From NCBI RefSeq assembly GCF_041435015.1, contig NZ_CP107989.1, positions 7,812,001-7,876,000 of the forward strand: 64,000 nt of DNA, written 5' to 3'. A program made the translations under genes and the position numbers. The stretch's first letter is position 1. The number at the start of each line of letters is the position of its first letter. The DNA is from Streptomyces canus (GTDB lineage Bacteria; Actinomycetota; Actinomycetes; Streptomycetales; Streptomycetaceae). The notes beneath the pieces were generated by a model. That model saw nothing but the letters and a program-made list of their open reading frames with translations. It made no database searches and was not told the DNA's origin. Positions 48,821-61,837 of this stretch are shown here, one piece after another.

Positions 48821-50499
48821 TTGGCGCCCTCCTGCCAGCGGTAGCCGCGCGGCGTCACCATGCGCCCCGCGATGTCGCGGGTCGCCGTGTTGCCCACCGT
48901 CACGACCGTCATCATGTCGACCGTGGCCGGGTCGAGAGCGGCCAGTGTCGTCAGCCGGGCCGACTCGTCCGGCCGCGACGCGTTCCGTACGACACCGACC
49001 GGCGTCGCCGGCTCCCGGTGCTCGGCGAGGATCGCCAGCGCCTTGGGCAGCTGCCAGTCCCGGCCCCGGGAACGGGGGTTGTAGAAGGTGACCACGATGT
49101 CCGCCTCGGCCGCGGCCCGCACCCGCCGCTCGATGACCTCCCACGGCGTGTGCAGGTCGGACAGGCTGATGGACACGTGGTCGTGGCCCAGCGGGGCACC
49201 GAGGATCGCGGCCGCCGCGAGCGCCGCCGTGACCCCCGGCACGCCGATCACGTCGATGTCGTCGGAGGCCTCGGCGAGCGCGGGGGAGGCCATGGCGTAC
49301 ACGCCGGCGTCCCCGCTGCCGATGAGCGCGACCGCCCGGCCCTTGCGCGCCTCGGCCACGGCGGTCCTGGCTCGCTCCTCCTCGGCCCCGAGCCCCGACT
49401 CCAGGATCCGGGTGCCGGGCCGCAGCAGATCACGGATCTGGTCGACGTACTGGTCGAGCCCGACCAGCACCGAAGCGCGCCGCAACTCCGCCTTCGCGCG
49501 CGGCGTGAGCAGGTCCCGGGCGCCGGGACCGAGCCCGACGACCGCGAGCCGGCCGCGCGCGGGACGCCGTACGACGGCGCAGGTCGCCATGGCGGGCCGC
49601 GCGGCCGACTTCCGCTTGGGGACGAGGAGTTCACCGCCGCCGATCAGCGCGGCGGCCTCGGCGACGGACGGGGTGCCCACGGCGGCCAGGGGCGCGTCCG
49701 ACGGGTTGGGCACCTCGACGGCGGCCAACTCCTCGGCGGAGTACGTGACCAGCGGCACGCCGAGTCGCCCGGCCGCCGCCACGATCCCCGGCTCCTGAGC
49801 CTTGGCGTCCACGGTGGCGAGTTCGGCGACGCTGAGAACGGACAGCCCCGCCTGTCGCAACGAGCCTTCGATCAACTCCACGATCTCCTCGGTGGGCGCG
49901 CCCCTGGAGGCACCCACGCCGACCACGACGGTGGGCGGACGCAGCACGACCTCCCGCTCGGAGAGCTCGACGAGCCGGTCCGTGACCCGGATGCCGTACG
50001 CCCCCTCCCCGGCGACCGGCAGCGGCGGCAGCGGCCAGAGCGACTCGTTGTGCAGGGCGACGGGTTCCCCGTTCAGCAGCGCCCGCGAGACGGCGGCCAC
50101 CGCGCCCTCCACCGGCAGCCCGAGCGTGTCGAGCCCGGGCACCCCCACCGCGTCGGTCGCCGTCGTCACCACGGGCTCGGCACCCAGCAACTCCCCGGCC
50201 TCCCGGGCGAGTTCGTTGGCGCCGCCGCCGTGCCCGCCGACCAGGGACACGGCGAACCGCCCGCCCTCGTCGACACACACCACACCCGGGTCGGAGGCCT
50301 TGTCACCGAGGAGCGGCGCGATCAGCCGTACGACCGCCCCCGTGGCCAGGAAACACACGAGCTGCTCGCACTCCGCGAACGCCCGCCGTACGGCGTCGCC
50401 CACGGGCCCGTCGTACACGCGCGTACGGTCCGGCCAAGCCGCGGCCAGCCGGTCGCGTGCCGCCGCCCCCGCCGCGGTGGCGGAAATGAGGCCGATCAC
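48817..50499 (-). CDS. cobJ: Fused cobalt-precorrin-5A hydrolase and precorrin-3B C17-methyltransferase
   Basis: A 560-residue fusion. Residues ~1-300 are CbiG: MIGLISATAAGAAARDRL, LVGGHGGGANELAREAG, VTTATDAVGVPGLD, and the C-terminal part VVVGVGASRGAPTEEI. Residues ~317-560 are the CobJ/CbiH methyltransferase: LAVVGLGPGARDLLTPRAK, GLDQYVDQIRDLL, IGSGDAGVYAMASP and VTFYNPRSRGRDWQL. Together they perform ring contraction methylation and lactone opening. Fused CbiG-CobJ/CbiH proteins are known in actinomycetes. It overlaps cobH and cobL by four bases. Confidence 0.93.
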   Translation of the reverse strand: MIGLISATAAGAAARDRLAAAWPDRTRVYDGPVGDAVRRAFAECEQLVCFLATGAVVRLIAPLLGDKASDPGVVCVDEGGRFAVSLVGGHGGGANELAREAGELLGAEPVVTTATDAVGVPGLDTLGLPVEGAVAAVSRALLNGEPVALHNESLWPLPPLPVAGEGAYGIRVTDRLVELSEREVVLRPPTVVVGVGASRGAPTEEIVELIEGSLRQAGLSVLSVAELATVDAKAQEPGIVAAAGRLGVPLVTYSAEELAAVEVPNPSDAPLAAVGTPSVAEAAALIGGGELLVPKRKSAARPAMATCAVVRRPARGRLAVVGLGPGARDLLTPRAKAELRRASVLVGLDQYVDQIRDLLRPGTRILESGLGAEEERARTAVAEARKGRAVALIGSGDAGVYAMASPALAEASDDIDVIGVPGVTAALAAAAILGAPLGHDHVSISLSDLHTPWEVIERRVRAAAEADIVVTFYNPRSRGRDWQLPKALAILAEHREPATPVGVVRNASRPDESARLTTLAALDPATVDMMTVVTVGNTATRDIAGRMVTPRGYRWQEGAK

Positions 50500-51725
50500 T
50501 GGGCAACTCCTTCATGAGAGACGGGGTTTCTGGCACCCCACAGCAGAAAGACCGGATTGGTCGCCGCGAGCCGGGTCACGTCCCCGGGCAGCGGTGCGAG
50601 GCGGGACGACTGCAGCAGTACGCCGTCGCAGTCGAACCCCGCGTCGGTGAGGGCCGCGCGTACGGCCGGCACCCGGTCGAGCGCGGCCATGGCGACGACG
50701 ACGCTCCGCCGGGCCCGCCGCGCGCACACGGCGACGATGTCGGGCAGTTCACGTCCACCACCGCCGACGAACACGGCGTCGGGGTCGTCGAGTTCCGCGA
50801 GGGCGTCCGGTGCGGACCCGTGCACGATCCGCACGTCGACTCCGTGGGCGGACGCGTTGGCGCGGATCCGCTCGACACCGTCGGGAGCCTTCTCGACCGC
50901 GACGACGGCGGCACCGAGCCGCGCGCACTCCACGGCCACGGACCCCGAGCCCGCGCCGACGTCCCACACCAGATCCCCGAGCCGCGGCCCGAGCCGCGCC
51001 AGCGCCAGCGCCCGCACCTCGAACTTGGTGATCATCGAGTCCCGGTGGGTGAACTCGCCCTCGTCCAGGGCCCATCGGACGGGCTGGGCCGCGGGCCCGG
51101 CCACCGTGCGCACGGCACCGAGCGCCCGCGACTCGTCGAGACACAGCACGACACTCACCGCCGTACCCCAGTCCCGGACCGCGGCCTCGGCGGGGGTGAC
51201 ACGCTCGACGCGTTCGTCGTCGGTGCCCAGGGCGGAGGCGACGACGAGAACGCGGGTGTGGGCCGTGAGCGCGGCTCCCAGCTCGGCGGGACCCGCCCCC
51301 GGCCCCGTCAGCACCGCCACCTTCGGTCGCGCGCGGCACACGTTCACGGCCGTACGGAGATCACGCCCGTGCGCGCTGACCACCACCGCGTCGTCCCACG
51401 GCAGTCCGACCCGCGCGAAGGCGGCGGCGACGGAGGAGACCCCCGGCCGCACGTCCAGCGCGGCGGGCCCGAACCGCTCGGCCAGCACCCGCACGATCCC
51501 GAAGAACCCGGGGTCGCCGGAGGCCAGCACGACCACCCGCCGCTCCTTCTCCAGGTACTCCGCCATCGTGTCGAGGGCGGGAGCCAGCGGCCCGAGCACG
51601 ATCCGCTCCGCGGCCTCCGGCAGCCGTACGGCATCCAGGTGCCGCCGCCCGCCGACCACCAGCTCGGCGCCGGCCAGGCACTCCTGGGGCGGCGCCCCCG
51701 TCCCCGTCCCCACGACCGTGATCAT
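50496..51725 (-). CDS. cobL: Precorrin-6Y C5,15-methyltransferase (decarboxylating)
   Basis: A 409-residue bifunctional enzyme. Residues ~1-200 are the CbiE-type tetrapyrrole methylase (ITVVGTGTGAPPQECLAGA, VVVLASGDPGFFGIVR, RVGLPWDDAVVVSAHGRD). Residues ~215-400 are the CbiT-type methyltransferase (FTHRDSMITKFEVRAL, LVWDVGAGSGSVAVE SAM site). It methylates C5 and C15 and decarboxylates the C12 acetate. It overlaps cobM (ATGA at 51722-51725) and the cobJ fusion gene. Confidence 0.94.
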   Translation of the reverse strand: MITVVGTGTGAPPQECLAGAELVVGGRRHLDAVRLPEAAERIVLGPLAPALDTMAEYLEKERRVVVLASGDPGFFGIVRVLAERFGPAALDVRPGVSSVAAAFARVGLPWDDAVVVSAHGRDLRTAVNVCRARPKVAVLTGPGAGPAELGAALTAHTRVLVVASALGTDDERVERVTPAEAAVRDWGTAVSVVLCLDESRALGAVRTVAGPAAQPVRWALDEGEFTHRDSMITKFEVRALALARLGPRLGDLVWDVGAGSGSVAVECARLGAAVVAVEKAPDGVERIRANASAHGVDVRIVHGSAPDALAELDDPDAVFVGGGGRELPDIVAVCARRARRSVVVAMAALDRVPAVRAALTDAGFDCDGVLLQSSRLAPLPGDVTRLAATNPVFLLWGARNPVSHEGVAQ

Positions 51726-52543
51726 GTGCCGGCACCCCGCGCCGCGCGCAGCGCCCGCCGGGCCTCCGGATCGGCCTTGCGGTACCCGTGGAAGTGACCG
51801 GGGTGGTAGAGGTGCGACCGCGTGCCCTCGGCGTCCAGCGCCGGCCCGACCAGGAAGAGCGTGTGCTTCCAGAGCTTGTGCTCCTTGACGGTCTCCTCCA
51901 GCGTCTCGATCGTGCACCGCACGACCAGCTCCTCCGGCCAGGTCGCCTGGTAGGCGACGACGACCGGCGTGGAGGTCGGATAGCCGCCCTCGAGCAGCTC
52001 CCGCACCAGCTGTCCGCTGCGGGCCGCGGACAGGAAGATCGCCATGGTGGTGCCGTGCTTGGCGAACTCCCGCACCTCCTCGCCGGGCGGCATGGGCGTC
52101 TTGCCGCCGCCGAGCCGGGTCAGCACGACGGACTGCGCGACCTCGGGAATGGTCAGCTCGCGCTGCGCGAGCGCGGCGACCGCGGAGAACGCCGAGACAC
52201 CGGGCACGACCTCGGTCCCGATGCCGATCCGCGCACACCGGTCGAGCTGCTCCTGCGTACCGCCCCACAGGGCGGGGTCGCCGGAGTGGATCCGGGCGAC
52301 CTTCAGGCCCTCTTCGCGCGCCCGCTCGTAGACCGCGACGACGTCCTCGAGCGACATGGTCGCCGAGTCGAGGATCTCCGCGTCCTCGCGCGCGTGCTCG
52401 AGGACCTCCGCCTGCACCAGGCTCGCGGCCCAGATCACGACGTCGGCCTCGGCGATGGCGCGCGCGGCCCGGAACGTCAGCAGATCGGCGGCGCCGGGGC
52501 CGGCACCGACGAAGGTCACCTTGCCGGTGGGGGCATCGGCCAT
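51722..52543 (-). CDS. cobM: Precorrin-4 C11-methyltransferase
   Basis: A 273-residue tetrapyrrole methylase. The start at 52543 (MADAPTGKVTFVGAGPGAAD) has GAGAGGACC upstream; an in-frame ATG 33 bases earlier lacks support. Family features are GAGPGAADLLTFRAARAI, HSGDPALWGGTQEQL and VVPGVSAFSAVAALAQREL. It is the first gene of the cobM-cobL-cobJ-cobH-cbiX-cobC run and diverges from the ZIP transporter gene. A perfect minus-strand TTGACA lies at 52571-52576, although the matching -10 (ACCGAT) is poor. Confidence 0.94.
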   Translation of the reverse strand: MADAPTGKVTFVGAGPGAADLLTFRAARAIAEADVVIWAASLVQAEVLEHAREDAEILDSATMSLEDVVAVYERAREEGLKVARIHSGDPALWGGTQEQLDRCARIGIGTEVVPGVSAFSAVAALAQRELTIPEVAQSVVLTRLGGGKTPMPPGEEVREFAKHGTTMAIFLSAARSGQLVRELLEGGYPTSTPVVVAYQATWPEELVVRCTIETLEETVKEHKLWKHTLFLVGPALDAEGTRSHLYHPGHFHGYRKADPEARRALRAARGAGT

Positions 52544-52638
52544 GGGAATCGGTCCTCTCATTGCAAAAGGTGTCAAGGGTGTCGCCGGTGCGATGGCCGG
52601 ATGTGCGCGAACAGGGGTTGATCGGATACCAAGGCCCT

Positions 52639-53367
52639 ATGGCGGTCTTCGTCGCGCTCGGCGCGTTCCTGATGACGCTGGCCGGAGGCTGGACGGCACA
52701 GCGGGTGACCGACCACCGTCATCTGGTCCTCGGTCTGGCCGGCGGCCTGATGCTCGGCGTGGTCGGCCTGGATCTGCTGCCGGAGGCGCTGCGCGCGGCC
52801 GGCGACGAGGTCTTCGGCGTCCCCGCGGCCCTGCTCCTCTTCGTGGCCGGCTTTCTGCTGGCCCATCTGGTGGAGCGTCTGCTGGCGGCCCGTCAGGCTG
52901 CGCACGGTGGCGAGGAGCGGAACGGCCGGGCGCCCGAGGTGGGCCTCACGGCGGCGGCCGCGATGGTCGGCCACAGCGCCATGGACGGCGTGGCGATCGG
53001 CGCGGCCTTCCAGGTGGGCGGCGGCATGGGCACCGCAGTCGCGCTCGCCGTCGTGGCCCACGACTTCGCGGACGGCTTCAACACGTACACGATCACGAGC
53101 CTGTACGGGAACGACCGCCGCAAAGCGCTGGGGATGCTGTTCGCGGACGCGGCGGCCCCGGTGGTGGGGGCCGCCTCGACGTCGTTCGTGACCATCCCGG
53201 AAGGTCTGCTCGGCGGCTACCTCGGCCTCTTCGGCGGCGCGCTGCTCTATCTCGCGGCGGCCGAGATCCTCCCCGAGGCCCACCACGAACACCCCGCCCG
53301 CTCGACCCTGCTGTGCACCGTCGCGGGCGTGGGTTTCATCTGGCTGGTGGTGGGCCTGGCCGGCTGA
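52639..53367 (+). CDS. ZIP-family metal ion transporter
   Basis: A 242-residue membrane protein with about seven to eight helices. The ATG at 52639 gives MAVFVALGAFLMTLAGG. Helix IV and V metal motifs are VGHSAMDGVAIGAAF and VVAHDFADGFNTYTI, and the C-terminal part has AAEILPEAHHEHP, all typical of bacterial ZIP (ZupT/GufA-like) carriers. It imports zinc or other divalent metals. Being embedded on the opposite strand between cobM and cobI, it may supply cobalt for corrin synthesis; this is inference. It shares a 95-bp divergent region with cobM. Confidence 0.87.
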   Translation: MAVFVALGAFLMTLAGGWTAQRVTDHRHLVLGLAGGLMLGVVGLDLLPEALRAAGDEVFGVPAALLLFVAGFLLAHLVERLLAARQAAHGGEERNGRAPEVGLTAAAAMVGHSAMDGVAIGAAFQVGGGMGTAVALAVVAHDFADGFNTYTITSLYGNDRRKALGMLFADAAAPVVGAASTSFVTIPEGLLGGYLGLFGGALLYLAAAEILPEAHHEHPARSTLLCTVAGVGFIWLVVGLAG

Positions 53368-53399
53368 TCCGGCGGCTCTGGAGGGGCTTGCGGAGGGTG

Positions 53400-54134
53400 T
53401 CACAACTTGCCACCCCGGGTGCCGTCCCGCCGCGCGGGCGCGATGAGGGTGGAGAGATACGGCAGGGGAGCCCCGTCGAGCTCACCGGCGGGCCGGATGG
53501 ACTCGGCCTCCATGCCCAGCGCCGATCCCCATACGGCGTCCTCGATCCGCCCGGTCTCCCTGAGCGCCTCGGCCACCTCACCGGCCAGCCGCCCGAACTT
53601 GTACGCGACGACGGTCCCTGGTCCGTTGAGCGCCTCCTTGAGGACGGCGGAACCGGCGGTGACGGGCACCAGCGTCAGCGGCTCGGTGCCCTCGGTCAGC
53701 ACGGCCCCGGAACGCGCGGCGAGATCCTGCATGGCGGTGATCCCGGGCACGGTCTCGACGACGGCGTCGGGCACGAGCTCGCCGATGGTCTGGGCGAGAT
53801 AGGTGAAGGTCGAATAGACGTTGGGGTCGCCGATGGTGGCGAAGGCGACGCACGCGTGGGCGGCGAGCAACTCGGCGACCCGCTCCCCGGCCGCGTCCCA
53901 GGCGGCCTCGCGCCGGGCGTGATCACTGCGCTCGTTGAGGGCGAAGACGACCCGGACGATCCGCTCCTGGGGCACGTAGTGCAGAACGGTGGCCTCGGCC
54001 CGCCCCTTCTCACCGGTGTCCATGACCGGCACCACGACCACATCGGCGGCGCGCAGGGCGTTGACACCCTTGACGGTCACCAGCTCCGGATCCCCGGGCC
54101 CGACCCCGACCCCGATCAACCTGCTGCTGCTCAT
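53400..54134 (-). CDS. cobI: Precorrin-2 C20-methyltransferase
   Basis: A 244-residue tetrapyrrole methylase. The ATG at 54134 gives MSSSRLIGVGVGPGDPELVTVKG. Family features are VVVPVMDTGEKGRAE, FATIGDPNVYSTFTYLAQ and VETVPGITAMQDLAARSG. It adds the C20 methyl that is later lost in ring contraction. It overlaps cobB by four bases (ATGA at 54131-54134) and converges with the ZIP gene with 32 bases between stops. Confidence 0.94.
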   Translation of the reverse strand: MSSSRLIGVGVGPGDPELVTVKGVNALRAADVVVVPVMDTGEKGRAEATVLHYVPQERIVRVVFALNERSDHARREAAWDAAGERVAELLAAHACVAFATIGDPNVYSTFTYLAQTIGELVPDAVVETVPGITAMQDLAARSGAVLTEGTEPLTLVPVTAGSAVLKEALNGPGTVVAYKFGRLAGEVAEALRETGRIEDAVWGSALGMEAESIRPAGELDGAPLPYLSTLIAPARRDGTRGGKL

Positions 54135-55600
54135 GACGTCCGGCACCTCTCCACGAACCGACGGGCGACACCGGGCACCGAGGCCCAGTGCGTGTGCAGA
54201 TAACTCGCGTGCACACCACGCTGTACAAATCCTTCGAGCCGCCGCCGGGGCACCCGCACACCCCAGGCCGCGGCGTCCCCCGCCTCCGGCTCCACCACGG
54301 TCCGGTGGAACTCGTGCCCCTGCATCCGTGTCCCGGCGACAGCAAGTGAACTGTCGCTGACGGCGACGGCGTCCCGATACCCGAGGGTGAGCCTGTCCTC
54401 CATCCGGGCCGAGGCATCGAGCACCCCGCACATCGGCTGCCCGTCGAGCTCACGGCACAGATAGAGCAGGCCGGCACACTCGGCGGCGACGGGAGCGCCG
54501 GTCTCTGCGAGGGCTGAAACGGCCTTGCGCAGCGGTTCGTTGGCGGAGAGCTCGGCGGCGTAGACCTCGGGAAACCCGCCCCCGATGACCAGGCCGGCGG
54601 TCCCGTCGGGCAGCCGCTCGTCCCTCAGCGGATCGAAGGGAACGACTTCGGCACCGGCGGCGGCGAGCAGCTCGCTGTGCTCCGCGTAGGAGAACGTGAA
54701 GGCAGGACCACCGGCAACAGCGACCACCAGCCCGTCCGGCGTTTGAGGACGAGGCCCCTCAAGGGCCGACGGGGGTCTGGGGGCGGAGCCCCCAGGCGGG
54801 GTCGAAGGGGCGGCAGCCCCTGGGGACGGGACGGGTAGGGGCGGCGGGGGCGAAGAAGCCAACACCTCAGCCGCATCCCAAGCCGCGCACGACAACGCCC
54901 CCGCACCCCGGGCCAGCGAAACCAGCCCATCGAGATCGCACCCGGCACGGACCTGTTCCGCCATCGCCGCGACCGCATCCACCGCCGCCCCCCGCCGCTC
55001 GGCGACCGGCACCAATCCCAGATGCCGAGAAGGCGTGTCCACCTGGGCCACCCGCCGCAGCACCCCGAACACCGGCACCCCGGCCGACTCCAAGGCCTCC
55101 CGCAACAACGCCTCATGACGGTCGGACGCGACCTTGTTGAGGATCACGCCCCCCACCCGGACCTCGGGATCCCACGACGCGAACCCGTGCACCAGCGCGG
55201 CAACGGACCGGGACTGCGACGAGGCGTCGACGACCAGCACCACGGGCGCCCGCAACAGCTTCGCCACATGAGCCGTGGACGCCAGCTCTCCTTCCCCCGC
55301 GGCCCCGTCGAACATCCCCATCACCCCCTCCACGACGGCGATGTCACACCCGCGCGCCCCGTGCAGGAACAGCGGAGCCACCAGCTCCGGCCCACACAGA
55401 TACGCGTCGAGATTCCGTCCCACCCGCCCGCTCGCGAGCGCGTGATACCCGGGATCGATGTAGTCCGGCCCCACCTTGTGCGGAGACACGGCGAGCCCCC
55501 GCGCGGCGAACGCGGCCATCAACCCCGTGGCAACGGTGGTCTTGCCGCTGCCGGACGACGGCGCGGCGATGACCAGCCGAGGGACGGAAGAAGTCACCAC
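54131..55600 (-). CDS. cobB: (Hydrogeno)cobyrinic acid a,c-diamide synthase
   Basis: A 489-residue amidotransferase. Residues ~8-240 are the P-loop synthetase domain (VIAAPSSGSGKTTVATGL, VVEGVMGMFDGAAGEGE). Residues ~290-480 are the class I glutaminase (VAVAGGPAFTFSYAEHSELL, AECAGLLYLC with the nucleophilic Cys, HEFHRT). Between them, residues ~249-291 are a Pro/Ala/Ser-rich linker encoded by a GC-rich palindromic repeat (54728-54856). GTG codons at 55600 and 55597 are both possible starts; the second gives the usual GTGA overlap with cobO. Confidence 0.93.
   Translation of the reverse strand: MVTSSVPRLVIAAPSSGSGKTTVATGLMAAFAARGLAVSPHKVGPDYIDPGYHALASGRVGRNLDAYLCGPELVAPLFLHGARGCDIAVVEGVMGMFDGAAGEGELASTAHVAKLLRAPVVLVVDASSQSRSVAALVHGFASWDPEVRVGGVILNKVASDRHEALLREALESAGVPVFGVLRRVAQVDTPSRHLGLVPVAERRGAAVDAVAAMAEQVRAGCDLDGLVSLARGAGALSCAAWDAAEVLASSPPPPLPVPSPGAAAPSTPPGGSAPRPPSALEGPRPQTPDGLVVAVAGGPAFTFSYAEHSELLAAAGAEVVPFDPLRDERLPDGTAGLVIGGGFPEVYAAELSANEPLRKAVSALAETGAPVAAECAGLLYLCRELDGQPMCGVLDASARMEDRLTLGYRDAVAVSDSSLAVAGTRMQGHEFHRTVVEPEAGDAAAWGVRVPRRRLEGFVQRGVHASYLHTHWASVPGVARRFVERCRTS
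54728..54856. repeat. GC-rich palindromic repeat element inside cobB
   Basis: A block beginning CAGCCCGTCCGGCGTTTGAG and containing AAGGGGCGGCAGCCCCTGG and GGGGGCGGAGCCCCC. From recall, this block is the type of element found between genes in many Streptomyces genomes. Here it is open on the minus strand for its full length and read in frame as part of cobB. Confidence 0.7.
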
Positions 55601-56193
55601 TCGATGCCCCTCTGCCCCTTCTGCCCGGCGTCCATGGGGTGCTTCACCTTGGACATGTCGGTCACGAGATCGGCGAAGTCGACCAGCTTCTCGGGCGCGT
55701 TGCGGCCGGTGATGACCACGTGCTGGGTCCCGGGCCGATTCCTGAGCACGTCAAGAACCTCATCCGTGTCCACCCACCCCCAGTGCATCGGGTAGGCGAA
55801 CTCATCGAGCACATACAGCTGGTACGTCTCGGCGGCGAGGTCCCGCTTGACCTGCTCCCAGCCCTCCCGGGCCTTCTCCTCGTTGTCCATCTGGGCGTCG
55901 CGCTGCACCCAGGACCAGCCCTCACCCATCTTGTGCCAGTCGACCGACCCGCCCTCCCCGGACGCCCCCAGCACCCGCAGCGCGTTCTCCTCGCCGACCT
56001 TCCACTTCGCCGACTTGACGAACTGGAACACTCCGATGGGCCACCCCTGATTCCAGGCCCGCAGGGCAAGCCCGAAAGCGGCGGTCGACTTCCCCTTGCC
56101 GATGCCCGTGTGCACCACCACCAACGGCCGATTACGACGCTGACGAGTCGTCAGTCCGTCCTCCGGCACCACACTCGGCTGTCCCTGAGGCAT
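55594..56193 (-). CDS. cobO: Cob(I)yrinic acid a,c-diamide adenosyltransferase
   Basis: A 199-residue CobA/CobO-type enzyme that attaches the adenosyl group to cobalt. The P-loop is HTGIGKGKSTAAFGLALRA (~28-46). Further signatures are GVFQFVKSAKWKVGEENAL, YVLDEFAYPMHWGWVD and HVVITGRNAPEKLVDFADLVTDM. The length is normal. It overlaps cobB at its 3' end and shares one base with the preceding chelatase gene (TAATG at 56191-56195). Confidence 0.95.
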   Translation of the reverse strand: MPQGQPSVVPEDGLTTRQRRNRPLVVVHTGIGKGKSTAAFGLALRAWNQGWPIGVFQFVKSAKWKVGEENALRVLGASGEGGSVDWHKMGEGWSWVQRDAQMDNEEKAREGWEQVKRDLAAETYQLYVLDEFAYPMHWGWVDTDEVLDVLRNRPGTQHVVITGRNAPEKLVDFADLVTDMSKVKHPMDAGQKGQRGIEW

Positions 56194-58180
56194 TACGCGG
56201 CCCTCCTCTGTACGTCCTTCACCAGTCCGGCGATCGAGTCGGCCCGCAACTCGTCCAACGTCACCGCCGTGCCGTCCAGTTCACCCGCCAGCTGCCCGGC
56301 GAGCCCCAGCCGCACCGGCCCGGACTCGCAGTCGACGACGACGGAGGCGACGCCGTCCGCGGCGAACAGCCGGGCCGCCCGCCCCGCGAGCGCGACCGGT
56401 TCGGGCCCACCGGTGGCCCGCCCGTCCGTCACCACGACGACCAGCGCCCGCCGCGCGGGATCCCGCAGTCGCTCCACCCGCAGCACCTCGTGCGCCCGCA
56501 GCAGCCCGGCCGCGAGCGGGGTACGCCCACCGGTCGGCAGGGTCTCCAGCCGGGCGGCCGCGGCGTCCACCGAGGACGTGGGCGGCAGGGCGACCTCCGC
56601 CGCCGACCCCCGGAACGTCACCAGTCCCACCTTGTCCCGCCGCTGATACGCGTCGAGGAGCAGCGACAGCACGGCCCCCTTCACGGCACTCATCCGCTGC
56701 CGCGCCGCCATCGACCCCGAGGCGTCGACGACGAACAGCACGAGATTCCCCTCGCGCCCCTCCCGCGTCGCCTGCCGCAGATCGTCACGCCGGACGACGA
56801 GCCCGCGCCCCGTCCGTCCCCGCGCCCGCTGATGCGGGGCGGCCGCCTGCACGGTGGCCGCCAAGTGCAGCTTGGTCAGGGCCCCTTGGGGCCGCCGGGC
56901 ACCGGTCGTCCGCCCGTGCTCGGTCCGCGCACGGGACCGTCGCCCGGCAGCGCCGTCGCCGAGCCCGGGCACGCTGAGCACCTTGGTACGGAAGGGCTCG
57001 GAAGCCCGCGCGGCGGACTGCTCCCCGGAACCGGCACCGGAGGCCTGCGGCTCGCCACCGTCCCCCGCCTCCGGCTGCGCACCGGAATCCCCGTCGGCCT
57101 GCGGCCCGTCGGACGACGGCGGCTGCCCGCCACCCCCACCGGGCCCGTCCGGGTCGGGATCCTCGTCGCCCTCCCCGCTGAACTCCTCCAGCGTCTCGTC
57201 GAGCTTGTCCTCGTCAAGTCCCGGCGCGTCGAAGGGGTTACGGCGTCGGCGGTGCGGCAGCGCGAGGAGCGCGGCCTGCCGCACGTCCTCCGCGAGCACA
57301 TCGGTCCGCCCGGCCCACGCCGCCAGCGCGGTCGCCGTACGGGCCATCACGATGTCGGCCCGCATACCGTCCACCTCGAACGCGGCACAGGTCGCCGCGA
57401 TCTGCCGGAGCGCCCCGTCGCCCAGCCGCACCGACGGCAACAACTCCCGTGCGGCGACGATCCGTTGCCGTACGGCACTCTCCTCGTCCGCCCAACGCGC
57501 CGCGAACCCGGCCGGATCGTCGTCGTAGGCGAGCCGCCGCCGCACGACCTCCACCCGCTGGTCCGGCTCCCGCGAGGCCGCGACCTCGACGGTCAGCCCG
57601 AACCGGTCGAGCAACTGCGGCCGCAGCTCGCCCTCTTCGGGGTTCATGGTGCCGACGAGCAGGAACTTCGAGGCGTGCCGTACCGAGACCCCCTCCCGCT
57701 CGACGTACGACGCCCCCATCGCGGCGGCGTCGAGGAGCAGGTCGACCAGGTGGTCGTGGAGGAGGTTGACCTCGTCGACGTAGAGGATCCCGCGGTGGGC
57801 GTCGGCGAGGAGTCCCGGCTCGAAGGCCTTCACTCCCTCCGCGAGCGCCCGCTCGATGTCGAGGGCGCCGACGAGCCGGTCCTCGGAGGCGCCGACGGGG
57901 AGTTCGACCATGCGGGAGGGGCGCATGCCGCCGTTGCCCGCCTCGTGCGGACCGTCCGGGCAGGACGGGTCCGGTGCGGCGGGGTCACAGGAGAAACGGC
58001 AGCCGGGGACGACCGCGACCTCGGGCAGCAGAGCCGAAAGGGCGCGCACCGCAGTCGACTTGGCGGTGCCCTTCTCGCCGCGCACCAGCACACCGCCGAC
58101 CGCCGGCGACACGGCGTTCAGCAGCAGCGCGAGCCGCAGGTCCTCCTGGCCGACGACGGCCGTGAACGGAAACGGGGTAC

Positions 58181-58184
<4 letters not shown>
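56193..58184 (-). CDS. Chelatase AAA+/VWA subunit (ChlI-ChlD-type, cobaltochelatase partner)
   Basis: A 663-residue protein. Residues ~5-330 are the AAA+ domain like magnesium-chelatase ChlI (VVGQEDLRLALLLNAV, Walker A GEKGTAKST at 36-44, YVDEVNLLHDHLVDLLLDAA). Residues ~340-400 are an acidic Pro/Gly-rich spacer. Residues ~480-663 form a von Willebrand A domain with the metal-ion site DASGS near 487. In actinomycetes such a single subunit is taken to replace separate CobS and CobT as ATPase for CobN. It overlaps cobN by four bases and cobO by one. Confidence 0.9.

Positions 58185-61833
<3,649 letters not shown>

Positions 61834-61837
<4 letters not shown>

Noticed and set aside
52544..52638. 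Cobalamin riboswitch between cobM and the ZIP gene
   Set aside because: The 95-bp gap is too short and no B12-box-like GCCACTG core was found on either strand.
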